Assembly (NCBI GenBank): GCA_041672845.1 | Contig: JBAYYV010000002.1 | Location: forward strand, 186,001-250,000 | Reading direction: 5' to 3' | DNA: 64,000 bases | Source: JBAYDV01 sp041672845 | GTDB lineage: Bacteria; Bacteroidota; Bacteroidia; Bacteroidales; UBA932 | Shown here: positions 46,503 through 54,707 of the stretch, piece after piece | How positions within the stretch are numbered: position 1 is the first letter of the stretch | Layout of the letters: each line of letters starts with the position of its first letter | Notes under the pieces: model-generated | What the model was told of the DNA's origin: nothing | The model's database searches: none | The model's input: the letters and a program-made list of their open reading frames with translations, nothing else | Position numbers and translations under genes: made by a program

Positions 46503-46976
46503 ATGATAAATTTTTATAATCAAAATAATAGTTATAGTATAACTAATGAAGAACACTTATCTATTTGGATAGAAAGAGTTTTGGTAAGGGAAGGTAAAAA
46601 AGTAGGAAATATAAACTATATTTTTGTAGATGATAAATCTATAATAGAAACAAATATTAAATATTTGGGTCATAATTATCCTACAGATATAATAAGTTTT
46701 GATACTTCTGAGTATTCAGAAAATATAGAAAATTCTGATAATACTTTCTTAAGCAATAATAATATTATTTCTGGTGATATTTTTATCAGTACAGAAACTA
46801 TAGATTATAATTCTAAACAATTTAAGGTTCCATTTGAAGTCGAATTTCGAAGAGTATTAATTCATGGTATTCTTCATTTAATCGGATATGATGATCATAA
46901 ACAAGATGAGATAAAAATGATGCGTTTAAAAGAAAATGAATCATTACAAATTTGGGTAGATTTAAAATTAGATTAA
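46503..46976 (+). CDS. ybeY: Endoribonuclease YbeY
   Basis: YbeY is a zinc-dependent ribonuclease for 16S rRNA 3'-end maturation and ribosome quality control. The zinc site HGILHLIGYDDH is at residues 121-132. The conserved NIKYLGHNYPTDIISFD precedes an Asn/Ser/Glu-rich insertion of about 15 residues (about 69-86) and then SGDIFIS. The ATG at 46503 is preferred over an upstream in-frame TTG. The stop shares one base with the mnmG start, a translational-coupling arrangement. Confidence 0.94.
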   Translation: MINFYNQNNSYSITNEEHLSIWIERVLVREGKKVGNINYIFVDDKSIIETNIKYLGHNYPTDIISFDTSEYSENIENSDNTFLSNNNIISGDIFISTETIDYNSKQFKVPFEVEFRRVLIHGILHLIGYDDHKQDEIKMMRLKENESLQIWVDLKLD

Positions 46977-48949
46977 TGAATATTAAAACTGAATACGATG
47001 TTATTGTAATAGGGGCAGGTCATGCTGGATGTGAAGCTTCTTATGCTTCAGCTAAGATGGGATCTGAAACTTTACTTATTACTATGGACATGAATAAGAT
47101 AGCTCAAATGTCTTGTAATCCTGCTATGGGTGGTATTGCTAAAGGGCAGATTGTCAGAGAGATAGATGCAATGGGAGGGGGGTCAGGTATTGTTACTGAC
47201 TTGAGCACATTACAGTTTAGAATGTTAAATAAATCTAAAGGTCCAGCCATGTGGAGTCCACGTGCTCAATGCGATAGAATTTCGTACTCTTTTAATTGGC
47301 GTTATTTGCTTGAAAATACCTCACACTTAGACCTTTGGCAAGATATTGCCACAAAATTTCTTTTTAGTGGTTCCAGTATTGTAGGAGTTTGTACAGCAAT
47401 GGGCGGAATATTTAAGTGTAAAAAGCTTATCATTACTGCAGGGACTTTTTTAAATGGTATGTTGTTTTGTGGTGATGAAGTTTTGGAAGGTGGTAGAGTT
47501 AGTGAACCAGCATCACATTATTTGTCAGATCAATTAGGTGATCTTGGAATTCCAGTAAATAAAATGAAAACTGGCACTCCACCTAGAATTGATATAAGAT
47601 CAGTTCATACTGAAAAACTTATTACTCAGTATGGTGATCCAAATCCTGATAAGTTTTCTTATCTACCTTTTAATTCCACATCTCAAGTTTTACATCAAAG
47701 AGAATGTTATATTGGGCATACGAACAAAAATGTACATGATACTTTAAAAGCTGCTTTTGATAAATCTCCTTTATTTTTAGGAAAGATTCATGGGAAGGGA
47801 CCTAGGTATTGTCCAAGTATAGAAGATAAATTACGTACTTTTGCGGGTAAAGATGCTCATCAATTGTTTTTAGAGCCTGAAGGATGGAAAACTAATGAAT
47901 ATTATTTACAAGGTTTTTCTTCATCTCTTCCTTATGATGTGCAAAATTTAGCTTTGCATCAAATTGTAGGTTTTGAAGATGCTATAGTTTATCGTCCAGC
48001 ATATGCCGTAGAGTATGATTATTTCGACCCTCGTTATTTAAATTTTTCTCTAGAATCTAAAATTGTGGCCAATTTGTATTTAGCTGGACAAGTAAATGGT
48101 ACCACTGGTTATGAAGAGGCCGCTGTACAAGGATTAATAGCTGGAGTGAATGCTCATTTGAGTATTAATGATAAAGAACCAATTATTCTTAAAAGAGACG
48201 AATCTTATTGTGGTGTATTAATTGATGATTTAGTTAATAAAGGAGTCGATGAACCATATCGAATGTTTACATCTCGAGCAGAATATAGAATTTTGTTAAG
48301 ACAAGATGATGCAGATAAACGATTAACGGAAAAATTCTTTAATCTTGGATTAGCTTCTGAATCTCGTATGAAATTCACTTCTGATAAATATAAAAAGATA
48401 GATACTTTCGTTAATGTTTTAGATACTTTAAAAGTTGAACCTGGAGAATTTGATTTAGAATTAAAAGAAGTAGGATCTAATTCATTAAAATACAAAACTA
48501 AATTATCATCTTTATTAACAAGACCTAATATTACTATATCTAAGCTTAAAGATTTTATTCCAGATGAATATGTTCCTTGTGGAACAAATTATTTTAATTC
48601 TCTTTTGTTTTTTCAATTTTTAGAAGGATTTCCCAATGTCCCAAAAGATTATTCAAATAATATTGATTTAATAGAACAAAAATTTACTGAAGAAATATAT
48701 GCAAATTCTGAAATTTTAATTAAATATAAAGGTTATATAGATCGAGAAAGAAAGCTTGCAGATAAATTACTTCGATTAGAAGATCTTAAAATACCTGTAG
48801 ATTTTGATTATAATAAAGTTTCTTCTATTTCTTATGAATCTCGGCAAAAATTGATTTTACATAGACCTAAAACTATAGCTCAAGCATCTAGAATCCCTGG
48901 TGTTTCGCCTGCTGATATATCTGTACTGCTGGTTTTTTTTGGTAGATAA
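46976..48949 (+). CDS. mnmG: tRNA uridine-34 carboxymethylaminomethylation enzyme MnmG
   Basis: With MnmE it installs the cmnm5 modification on wobble U34 of several tRNAs. The start is the ATG at 46976 overlapping the ybeY stop. The FAD motif VIVIGAGHAGCEASYASA begins near residue 8. MGGIAKGQIVREIDAMGG, MKTGTPPRID and GQVNGTTGYEEAAVQGL are family signatures, and the helical C-terminal domain ends RIPGVSPADISVLLVF. The length of 657 is slightly above the usual 620-630. A parS-like sequence lies just after the stop. Confidence 0.96.
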   Translation: MNIKTEYDVIVIGAGHAGCEASYASAKMGSETLLITMDMNKIAQMSCNPAMGGIAKGQIVREIDAMGGGSGIVTDLSTLQFRMLNKSKGPAMWSPRAQCDRISYSFNWRYLLENTSHLDLWQDIATKFLFSGSSIVGVCTAMGGIFKCKKLIITAGTFLNGMLFCGDEVLEGGRVSEPASHYLSDQLGDLGIPVNKMKTGTPPRIDIRSVHTEKLITQYGDPNPDKFSYLPFNSTSQVLHQRECYIGHTNKNVHDTLKAAFDKSPLFLGKIHGKGPRYCPSIEDKLRTFAGKDAHQLFLEPEGWKTNEYYLQGFSSSLPYDVQNLALHQIVGFEDAIVYRPAYAVEYDYFDPRYLNFSLESKIVANLYLAGQVNGTTGYEEAAVQGLIAGVNAHLSINDKEPIILKRDESYCGVLIDDLVNKGVDEPYRMFTSRAEYRILLRQDDADKRLTEKFFNLGLASESRMKFTSDKYKKIDTFVNVLDTLKVEPGEFDLELKEVGSNSLKYKTKLSSLLTRPNITISKLKDFIPDEYVPCGTNYFNSLLFFQFLEGFPNVPKDYSNNIDLIEQKFTEEIYANSEILIKYKGYIDRERKLADKLLRLEDLKIPVDFDYNKVSSISYESRQKLILHRPKTIAQASRIPGVSPADISVLLVFFGR

Positions 48950-48963
48950 TTTATTATTTTCGA

Positions 48964-48979
48964 TGTTCCTCGTGGAACT
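48964..48979. promoter_or_regulatory. Degenerate parS-like 16-mer after mnmG
   Basis: TGTTCCTCGTGGAACT agrees at 14 of 16 positions with TGTTCCACGTGGAACA, the palindromic ParB-binding consensus; the mismatches are at positions 7 and 16. It contains the dyad GTTCC-TCGT-GGAAC. There is no T-run, so a terminator is unlikely. parAB genes are not in this window. Confidence 0.35.
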
Positions 48980-49001
48980 TATTAATATGTTTAATAAATT
49001 A

Positions 49002-50801
49002 TTATGTGATTTTGTAAATGGATTGTATTATATTTGAGTATTTATTAAGTATGATTTTTCTTTTAAGTTTAAGAGTTTGAGATAATAAGCCATTTGATAT
49101 ATCCCATTTATCATTTATTAATTGTTCTCTTTTTATTTTTTCATGGGGAGACAGATTCAAATTTGTTTTTTCGATTTCTGAATGTATTTTAGCTATTATT
49201 TTGGAATTAATAGTTAAATCGTCATTATCATTATATGTAATTTTATGTTTAGCTGCCCAAAAATGTAATCTTTCATATTCAGGAATAATTATAGCAGAAG
49301 TGAATTTTTGATTTTCTCCGATTACTATACAATTTTCAATGTATGGTGATTCTCTTATTAAATTTTCTATTACTTGAGGAGCTATATATTTGCCAGCCGA
49401 TAATTTAAATATTTCTTTTTTCCTGTCTGTTATTTTCAAATTCTCACCATCTACAAAGTTGCCTATATCTCCAGTATGGAACCAGCCGTCTGTATCTATT
49501 ACTTTTTTAGTGGTCTTTTCATCTTTATAATATCCAAGCATAACATGAGGTCCTCTTGTTAATATTTCTCCATCTTTTGCTATTTTAAGATCTGTACCTT
49601 CCATTTTTTTGCCTACTGTGCCTATAAAATTGGAACCTTGGGCTGGACTATTAGCTGCTATTACAGGAGAGGTCTCGGACATTCCATAACCTTCGAATAT
49701 TCTTAGTTTAGCAGCGTTAAAAAGTCTAATTATTTTAGGTTGAATAGATGAACCTCCAGATACTACTAACATTTCGTGTCCACCAAGGGCTTCTCTCCAT
49801 TTAGAATAAACTAATAAATCAGCTAATTTAATTTTAAATAGATAATATTTCTTTTTGTTATGATTATCAAAGTTATTCCCTAATTTCCATGCCCATTCGT
49901 AAATAATGCGTTTGATTCCTGTAAAATCTTTACCTGTACTTTCTAATTTATTATACATCATTTCTAATACTCTTGGCACACCACAAAATCCATCAGCATG
50001 ACTATCAGCTAAATCTCTTGCAATAGTACCTATTGATTCTGCATAATAAATCGAAATACCAATATATTGATATTCATAATTCATGCTTCTTTCATAAATA
50101 TGACATAAAGGAAGAAAACTAAGCATTTTATCATGATCTGTAATAATTTGTTTTACAGCGTGTATATAAGCATTGAACATCATATTATTATGAGAAAGCA
50201 TTACTCCTTTAGGTGTACCTGTAGTTCCGGAAGTATAGATTAGTGTGGCCATTTTATTAGGAGAAGTGTTTTTCTTTATATCTGTTACTATATCTTTATA
50301 TTTATCTTTTACATTTAGACCAATTTGATATAAGTCTGAGATAGATGTAAGTAATGATAATTTTGTGTTTTCAACCTCTTTATTTATAATAATAATTTCA
50401 ACTTTATGATTCAAATTTTCTATAACAGGTTTAATTTTATTATATAAAAAGTCGTTACCTACAAATATTAATTTAGCATCTGAATGATTAAATATATATG
50501 TAAACTTTTCTTGACTTAGGGTAGGGTAAACTGGAACATGAACCATACCTGCCATATTTAGTCCCATATCTATGATATTCCATTCTGGGCAGTTATTAGA
50601 AATTGATATAGCTTTATCCAAATCACCATAACCTTTTGATAATAAGGCATATGCAAGATTATAAGATAGGTTATAATAATCTTTCACACTATATTTAATC
50701 CATTTACCATTGCGTTTAATTGCAAATATATCAGGTTTATCCGGATGTGTTTTTATTAGATTATCTAATAAATCAAATGTTCTTCCTACTTGTTTTAGCA
50801 T
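49002..50801 (-). CDS. Long-chain acyl-CoA ligase (AMP-binding)
   Basis: It activates fatty acids to acyl-CoA via an acyl-adenylate. The 599-residue protein has the P-loop-like LIYTSGTTGTPKGVMLSH, the linker EGYGMSETSPVIAAN, the hinge aspartate in GWFHTGDIGNFVDG, and ITDRKKEIFKLSAGKYIAPQ. It resembles the FadD/LACS-like AMP-forming ligases common in Bacteroidota. A TAATTTTG box (50827-50834) lies 26 bp upstream. It is convergent with mnmG across about 50 bp. Confidence 0.93.
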   Translation of the reverse strand: MLKQVGRTFDLLDNLIKTHPDKPDIFAIKRNGKWIKYSVKDYYNLSYNLAYALLSKGYGDLDKAISISNNCPEWNIIDMGLNMAGMVHVPVYPTLSQEKFTYIFNHSDAKLIFVGNDFLYNKIKPVIENLNHKVEIIIINKEVENTKLSLLTSISDLYQIGLNVKDKYKDIVTDIKKNTSPNKMATLIYTSGTTGTPKGVMLSHNNMMFNAYIHAVKQIITDHDKMLSFLPLCHIYERSMNYEYQYIGISIYYAESIGTIARDLADSHADGFCGVPRVLEMMYNKLESTGKDFTGIKRIIYEWAWKLGNNFDNHNKKKYYLFKIKLADLLVYSKWREALGGHEMLVVSGGSSIQPKIIRLFNAAKLRIFEGYGMSETSPVIAANSPAQGSNFIGTVGKKMEGTDLKIAKDGEILTRGPHVMLGYYKDEKTTKKVIDTDGWFHTGDIGNFVDGENLKITDRKKEIFKLSAGKYIAPQVIENLIRESPYIENCIVIGENQKFTSAIIIPEYERLHFWAAKHKITYNDNDDLTINSKIIAKIHSEIEKTNLNLSPHEKIKREQLINDKWDISNGLLSQTLKLKRKIILNKYSNIIQSIYKIT

Positions 50802-50826
50802 AGGTTAATTTTTTATAGTTACTTAA

Positions 50827-50834
50827 CAAAATTA
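50827..50834 (-). promoter_or_regulatory. -7 box of the acyl-CoA ligase gene
   Basis: The minus strand reads TAATTTTG. It lies just after the gcvH terminator, so the ligase seems to be initiated separately. No TTG is found at the normal distance. Confidence 0.4.
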
Positions 50835-50836
50835 CT

Positions 50837-50876
50837 AAAAAAAAAGAGGTTGATACTATTCAACCTCTTTTTTTTT
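50837..50876 (-). terminator. Rho-independent terminator of gcvH
   Basis: AAAAAGAGGTTGA (50841-50853) pairs with TCAACCTCTTTTT (50860-50872) around TACTAT, with a U-run for leftward transcripts from the A-run at 50837-50845. Confidence 0.88.
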
Positions 50877-50888
50877 AGTTTTATGAAT

Positions 50889-51263
50889 TTAACAGATTTT
50901 TAAATACTTATCTGCATCCATTAATTCATCTATTTCTTTAGGATTAGACATTTTAACTTTAATTATCCAACCAGCGTTATATGGATCTGAATTTACCCTT
51001 TCAGGAGCGTTTTCTAATTCAGCATTAAATTCGGTGATTTCTCCAGAAATAGGCATTAATGCATCAGAAACAGTTTTTACAGCTTCAATAGCTCCAAATA
51101 TTTCACCTTTTTCTAATGTTTCGCCTTCAGTTTGAACGTCAACGAATACGATTTCACCTAATTGATCCTGAGCATAGTCAGTAATTCCAATAGTTGCGAT
51201 ATCGCCATCTACTCTTACCCATTCGTGGTCAGTAGAGTATTTTAAATCTTTAGGAGTATTCAT
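50889..51263 (-). CDS. gcvH: Glycine cleavage system H protein
   Basis: The 124-residue lipoyl carrier that shuttles the aminomethyl group between GcvP and GcvT. The lipoylated lysine is Lys63 in IEAVKTVSDALMP. STDHEWV at the N terminus and NSDPYNAGWIIKV near the C terminus are diagnostic. The other subunits are not in this window; in some organisms GcvH instead serves mainly lipoate relay. It has its own strong terminator. Confidence 0.96.
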   Translation of the reverse strand: MNTPKDLKYSTDHEWVRVDGDIATIGITDYAQDQLGEIVFVDVQTEGETLEKGEIFGAIEAVKTVSDALMPISGEITEFNAELENAPERVNSDPYNAGWIIKVKMSNPKEIDELMDADKYLKIC

Positions 51264-51433
51264 AATAGTGAATAAAATTTATTATTAATTAATGTTATTT
51301 TTTATAATTTTCGTAAATGTAAAAAGAAATATGAGATATTTATAATTTTTGGTGTAAAGTATTTATTGAATAATTATTAATGATGATTTAAAGTCTTTAT
51401 TATTTGATAGTTAGGCTAATATTATATATTTGT

Positions 51434-52006
51434 TTATAATAATTTAAGGCTTTTTTTAATCAATTCTTCTAATGCCATATTCTCATCTTGTTTAATAACT
51501 TTTTGTAAAATCTTTTCTACAGCGTTTTTATTAAATCCTAAAAGGATAAGGGCTGATCTGGCTTCATCAATATTAGTATTAGCTTTAATTTCATATATGG
51601 TGGTTCCTTTAGATATTTTATCTTTTAGTTCAAGAATACATCTTTGAGCTGTTTTTGCACCTATCCCTTTTACGCTTTTTATCTTAGTTACATCATTTGA
51701 AGCTATAGCTTCTTCTACTTCATTAGCAGTTAGTGAAGATAACATCATTCTTGCAGTATTAGGGCCTATTCCTGAAACAGAAATAAGTTGAGTAAAGATT
51801 ATACGTTCTTTTTTTTCGAAGAAGCCATAAAGTACCTCATCATCTTCTTTTATATGATGGTATATATATACTTTTGCTTCTTTAAGACCTTGAAATCTTG
51901 TATATGAGTTTAAGGAAATTTCTATTTTATAGCCAATGCTATTATTATCAAGTATTAATTCTGCTGGTCCTAGCTCTTCTATTTTACCAGAAATATAGTC
52001 GTACAT
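51434..52006 (-). CDS. ruvA: Holliday junction DNA helicase subunit RuvA
   Basis: RuvA binds four-way junctions as a tetramer and loads RuvB. The 190 residues comprise an N-terminal OB-fold (MYDYISGKIEELG to about 65), two helix-hairpin-helix motifs (SVSGIGPNTARMMLS and SVKGIGAKTAQRCILELKDK), and a small C-terminal RuvB-interacting domain (EARSALILLGFNKNAVEKIL). It diverges from sufS, with -7 boxes for the two genes only 2 bp apart. Confidence 0.96.
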   Translation of the reverse strand: MYDYISGKIEELGPAELILDNNSIGYKIEISLNSYTRFQGLKEAKVYIYHHIKEDDEVLYGFFEKKERIIFTQLISVSGIGPNTARMMLSSLTANEVEEAIASNDVTKIKSVKGIGAKTAQRCILELKDKISKGTTIYEIKANTNIDEARSALILLGFNKNAVEKILQKVIKQDENMALEELIKKSLKLL

Positions 52007-52024
52007 AATTAGTTATATTTTATA

Positions 52025-52042
52025 CAAAAATACGTACTTTTG
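52025..52042. promoter_or_regulatory. Back-to-back -7 boxes of ruvA and sufS
   Basis: The minus strand has TATTTTTG (52025-52032) for ruvA and the plus strand TACTTTTG (52035-52042) for sufS, separated by 2 bp. Polymerase bound at one would cover the other. Neither has a clear TTG at -33. Confidence 0.45.
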
Positions 52043-52059
52043 TTTATAAATAAAATTTT

Positions 52060-53277
52060 ATGGATAGAATATCAGAAGAATTAAGAAAGGAGTTTCCTAT
52101 ACTATCTAAAACAGTATATGGTAAACCGTTAGTGTATTTTGATAATGCAGCTACTTCTCAGAAACCACAGGCAGTAATTGATATGATTCATACTATGACT
52201 ATGACTAATGCGAATGTTCATAGAGCAGTTCATAAATTAAGTGCTGATTGCACAGATTATTATGAGGCAGGTAGAATAGCGGTTAAGAATTTCATTAATG
52301 CTAAAAGTCGTTCTGAAGTGATTTTTACATCTGGAACTACAGCCTCTATTAATTTAGTCGCGTCATCTTTTTCTGAAAAGTATTTAAAAGAAGGGGATGA
52401 GGTTTTAGTTTCTCAAGCTGAACATCATTCAAATCTTGTTCCGTGGCAAATAGTTTGTAAAAAGAAAGGGGCATCTTTAAAATTTCTTCCTATTGATAAT
52501 AATGGTCAATGGAGAATGGATTTATTAGAAAGCTATTTAACTGAGAAAGTTAAAATAGTGGCAATGAATCATATCTCAAATGTGTTGGGTGTGATTAATC
52601 CTATTAAAGACCTTATAAAAAAAGCACATAAACATAATATACCTGTTTTAATAGATGGTGCTCAAGGAATAGTTCATGGAAAAATAGACGTGCAAGATCT
52701 TGATTGTGATTTTTATGTTTTTTCAGGACATAAATTATATGCTGCGACAGGTACTGGTATTTTATATGGAAAAGAAAAATTATTAGAAGATTTACCAGTA
52801 TATATGGGTGGTGGAGATATGGTAAATACAGTCAAATTTTCTGGTACTACTTATGCTGATTTACCTTTGAAATTTGAAGCCGGAACACCTAATTTTATAG
52901 CAGGTGCTACTTGGACACCAGCAATAGAAATGGCACTTAAGGTAATAGACTCTAAAGTCGCTTCCAGGGTGGATGTTATGACTGATTATTTAAATAAAAG
53001 CTTAAGTAAGATTGATGGTATAAAAATATACGGAAAATCTGAGCATAAAATTCCACTTTTTTCATTTTCGGTAAAGGGTGTTCATCATCAAGATATAGCG
53101 ATGTTGATGGATAAAATGGGAGTGGCTGTTCGCTCAGGGTTAATGTGTGCGGAACCATTAATTAATCATTTTGGAGAAACTGGTTTAGTAAGAGCTTCAT
53201 TGTTGCCATATAATACATTAGAAGAATGTGAAATATTTATGAATTCTCTTAAACGTGCTATTAGAATGTTGAGATAA
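52060..53277 (+). CDS. sufS: Cysteine desulfurase SufS
   Basis: A PLP enzyme that takes sulfur from cysteine for iron-sulfur cluster assembly. The 405-residue protein has FDNAATSQKPQAVID at the N terminus, the sulfur-chain region SQAEHHSNLVPWQ, the PLP lysine in FSGHKLYAATGTG (near 225) and the persulfide cysteine in RSGLMCAEP (about 363), which marks it as a SufS-type (group II) desulfurase. It is the first gene of a rightward cluster with sufE and a MIP18-domain gene. The usual sufBCD genes are not here. Confidence 0.95.
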   Translation: MDRISEELRKEFPILSKTVYGKPLVYFDNAATSQKPQAVIDMIHTMTMTNANVHRAVHKLSADCTDYYEAGRIAVKNFINAKSRSEVIFTSGTTASINLVASSFSEKYLKEGDEVLVSQAEHHSNLVPWQIVCKKKGASLKFLPIDNNGQWRMDLLESYLTEKVKIVAMNHISNVLGVINPIKDLIKKAHKHNIPVLIDGAQGIVHGKIDVQDLDCDFYVFSGHKLYAATGTGILYGKEKLLEDLPVYMGGGDMVNTVKFSGTTYADLPLKFEAGTPNFIAGATWTPAIEMALKVIDSKVASRVDVMTDYLNKSLSKIDGIKIYGKSEHKIPLFSFSVKGVHHQDIAMLMDKMGVAVRSGLMCAEPLINHFGETGLVRASLLPYNTLEECEIFMNSLKRAIRMLR

Positions 53278-53381
53278 TATCTATATTATTAATTAGGTAC
53301 ATAATTGATTATATTATAATGTATCATAAATAATTTGGCTCGATAAATGCAAATAAAATATTTGAAAAAATTTTTGAAAAT

Positions 53382-53798
53382 ATGACAGTAGTAGAAGTAG
53401 AAAATCAGATAATTGATGATTTTTCTTTTTTAGAAGATTGGATGGAAAAATACGAATACTTAATAGATTTAGGTAGATCATTACCTATGATAGATGAAAG
53501 TAATAAATCGGAGACTAAACTAATAAGTGGTTGCCAATCTAGAGTATGGTTAGATGTAAAAATTTCAGATGGTAAATTAATTTTTTCTGCAGATAGTGAT
53601 GCGATAATTACTAAAGGTATTATTTCATTATTATTGAAAATATTTAATAATAGAACTCCTGAAGAGATATTGTCGTCAGATTTTTCTTTTATTGAAAAAA
53701 TTGGATTAAAAGAAAATTTGTCACCGACTAGAGCTAATGGTTTAGTTTCTATGATTAAGCAAATAAGAGAATATGCGAAGGATTATTTAAAAGCATAA
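53382..53798 (+). CDS. sufE: Sulfur acceptor protein SufE
   Basis: SufE accepts persulfide from SufS and hands it to the SufBCD scaffold. The 138 residues show EDWMEKYEYLIDLGRSLP and the acceptor Cys51 in LISGCQSRVWL. The C-terminal ITKGIISLLLKIFNNRTPEEI matches the family. It follows sufS by 104 bp and precedes a MIP18-domain gene, keeping sulfur mobilisation and cluster assembly together. Confidence 0.94.
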   Translation: MTVVEVENQIIDDFSFLEDWMEKYEYLIDLGRSLPMIDESNKSETKLISGCQSRVWLDVKISDGKLIFSADSDAIITKGIISLLLKIFNNRTPEEILSSDFSFIEKIGLKENLSPTRANGLVSMIKQIREYAKDYLKA

Positions 53799-53884
53799 TT
53801 TAACAGCTGAAAATATTTGTCACGGAAAATGGAGAAAGTAATAAACATTCTAATTAAATATTAATAAAATTAAATTTTAAGAAA

Positions 53885-54202
53885 ATGGATGAAATAAAAA
53901 GTAAATTAATGAAGGCTGTAGTACGGAAATTGAAAACTATTCAAGATCCTGAAATTCCTGTGAGTGTATATGATTTAGGTTTAATATATAATATAGAAAT
54001 AGATGATGACCAAAAGGTTTTTTTAGTAATGACACATACTACCCCTACTTGTCCTATGGCAGATGTTTTAGTGGAAATGATAAATGACGCTATCACTTCT
54101 ATTCCTGGAGTTACTGGATGTTCTATTGAAATTACTTTTGAACCTGCTTGGTCTAAAGAAAGAATGAGTGATGAGGCATTAATAGATTTAGGTCTTATTT
54201 AA
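53885..54202 (+). CDS. MIP18/DUF59 iron-sulfur assembly factor (SufT/PaaD-like)
   Basis: A 105-residue stand-alone MIP18-domain protein. The domain runs from IQDPEIPVSVYDLGLIYNIE to the end, with the conserved cysteine in MTHTTPTCPMADVL and TFEPAWSKERMSDEA at the C terminus. Homologues named SufT help mature Fe-S proteins under high demand. Its position right after sufS and sufE supports that role. A phenylacetate (PaaD) role is less likely since no paa genes are present. Confidence 0.9.
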   Translation: MDEIKSKLMKAVVRKLKTIQDPEIPVSVYDLGLIYNIEIDDDQKVFLVMTHTTPTCPMADVLVEMINDAITSIPGVTGCSIEITFEPAWSKERMSDEALIDLGLI

Positions 54203-54245
54203 TCTTATGATTTATTAATTTTTATAAAATTTCAGAATCAAAGAA

Positions 54246-54680
54246 ATGGATAAAGTCTATATTTTATTAGGTACTAATCAAGGGAATAAAGAAGTTAATC
54301 TTTCTAAAGCGTCTTCTTTATTAGTTAGTACTTTAGGTTCTCATATTTTTTCCCCATTAAAAAAATCTTCTATTCATGAATCAGAACCATGGGGATATGA
54401 TTCTAATGAAAGTTTTTTAAATCAGGCTGTTGAATTTGAAACAGATTTAGAACCTGAACAAGTATTGGCTTTATGTAAGTCTTGTGAAGCGAGGATGGGA
54501 CGTAATATTAAAGATCCTGTTTATGATGAAAGAGGTGAAAGGGTATATGAGGATAGGATAATAGATATAGATATTTTACTTTTCGGCGATAGAATAATAG
54601 ATACTCCCAAATTAGTTATTCCTCATCCAAGATTAGAAGAAAGAGAGTTTGCTAAAATTCCATTAAGAGAGATTTTATAA
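54246..54680 (+). CDS. folK: HPPK, folate pyrophosphokinase
   Basis: FolK transfers pyrophosphate from ATP to 6-hydroxymethyl-dihydropterin, the step before dihydropteroate synthase. The 144 residues have YILLGTNQGNKEVNLSKA, SSIHESEPWGYDSNESFLNQAVEFET, and the signature EDRIIDIDILLFGD with IPHPRLEEREFAKIPL. The start follows the downstream-conserved MDKVYILLG. It follows the SufT-like gene by 43 bp. Other folate genes (folA and thyA) are 30 kb away. Confidence 0.95.
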   Translation: MDKVYILLGTNQGNKEVNLSKASSLLVSTLGSHIFSPLKKSSIHESEPWGYDSNESFLNQAVEFETDLEPEQVLALCKSCEARMGRNIKDPVYDERGERVYEDRIIDIDILLFGDRIIDTPKLVIPHPRLEEREFAKIPLREIL

Positions 54681-54707
54681 TTCTAATTATATTAATTATC
54701 TATTAAA

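Noticed and set aside
48960..48985. GTTCC/GGAAC hairpin after mnmG as a terminator
   Set aside because: The stem is only 5 bp and no T-run follows on either strand; a parS-like site is a better, though uncertain, reading.
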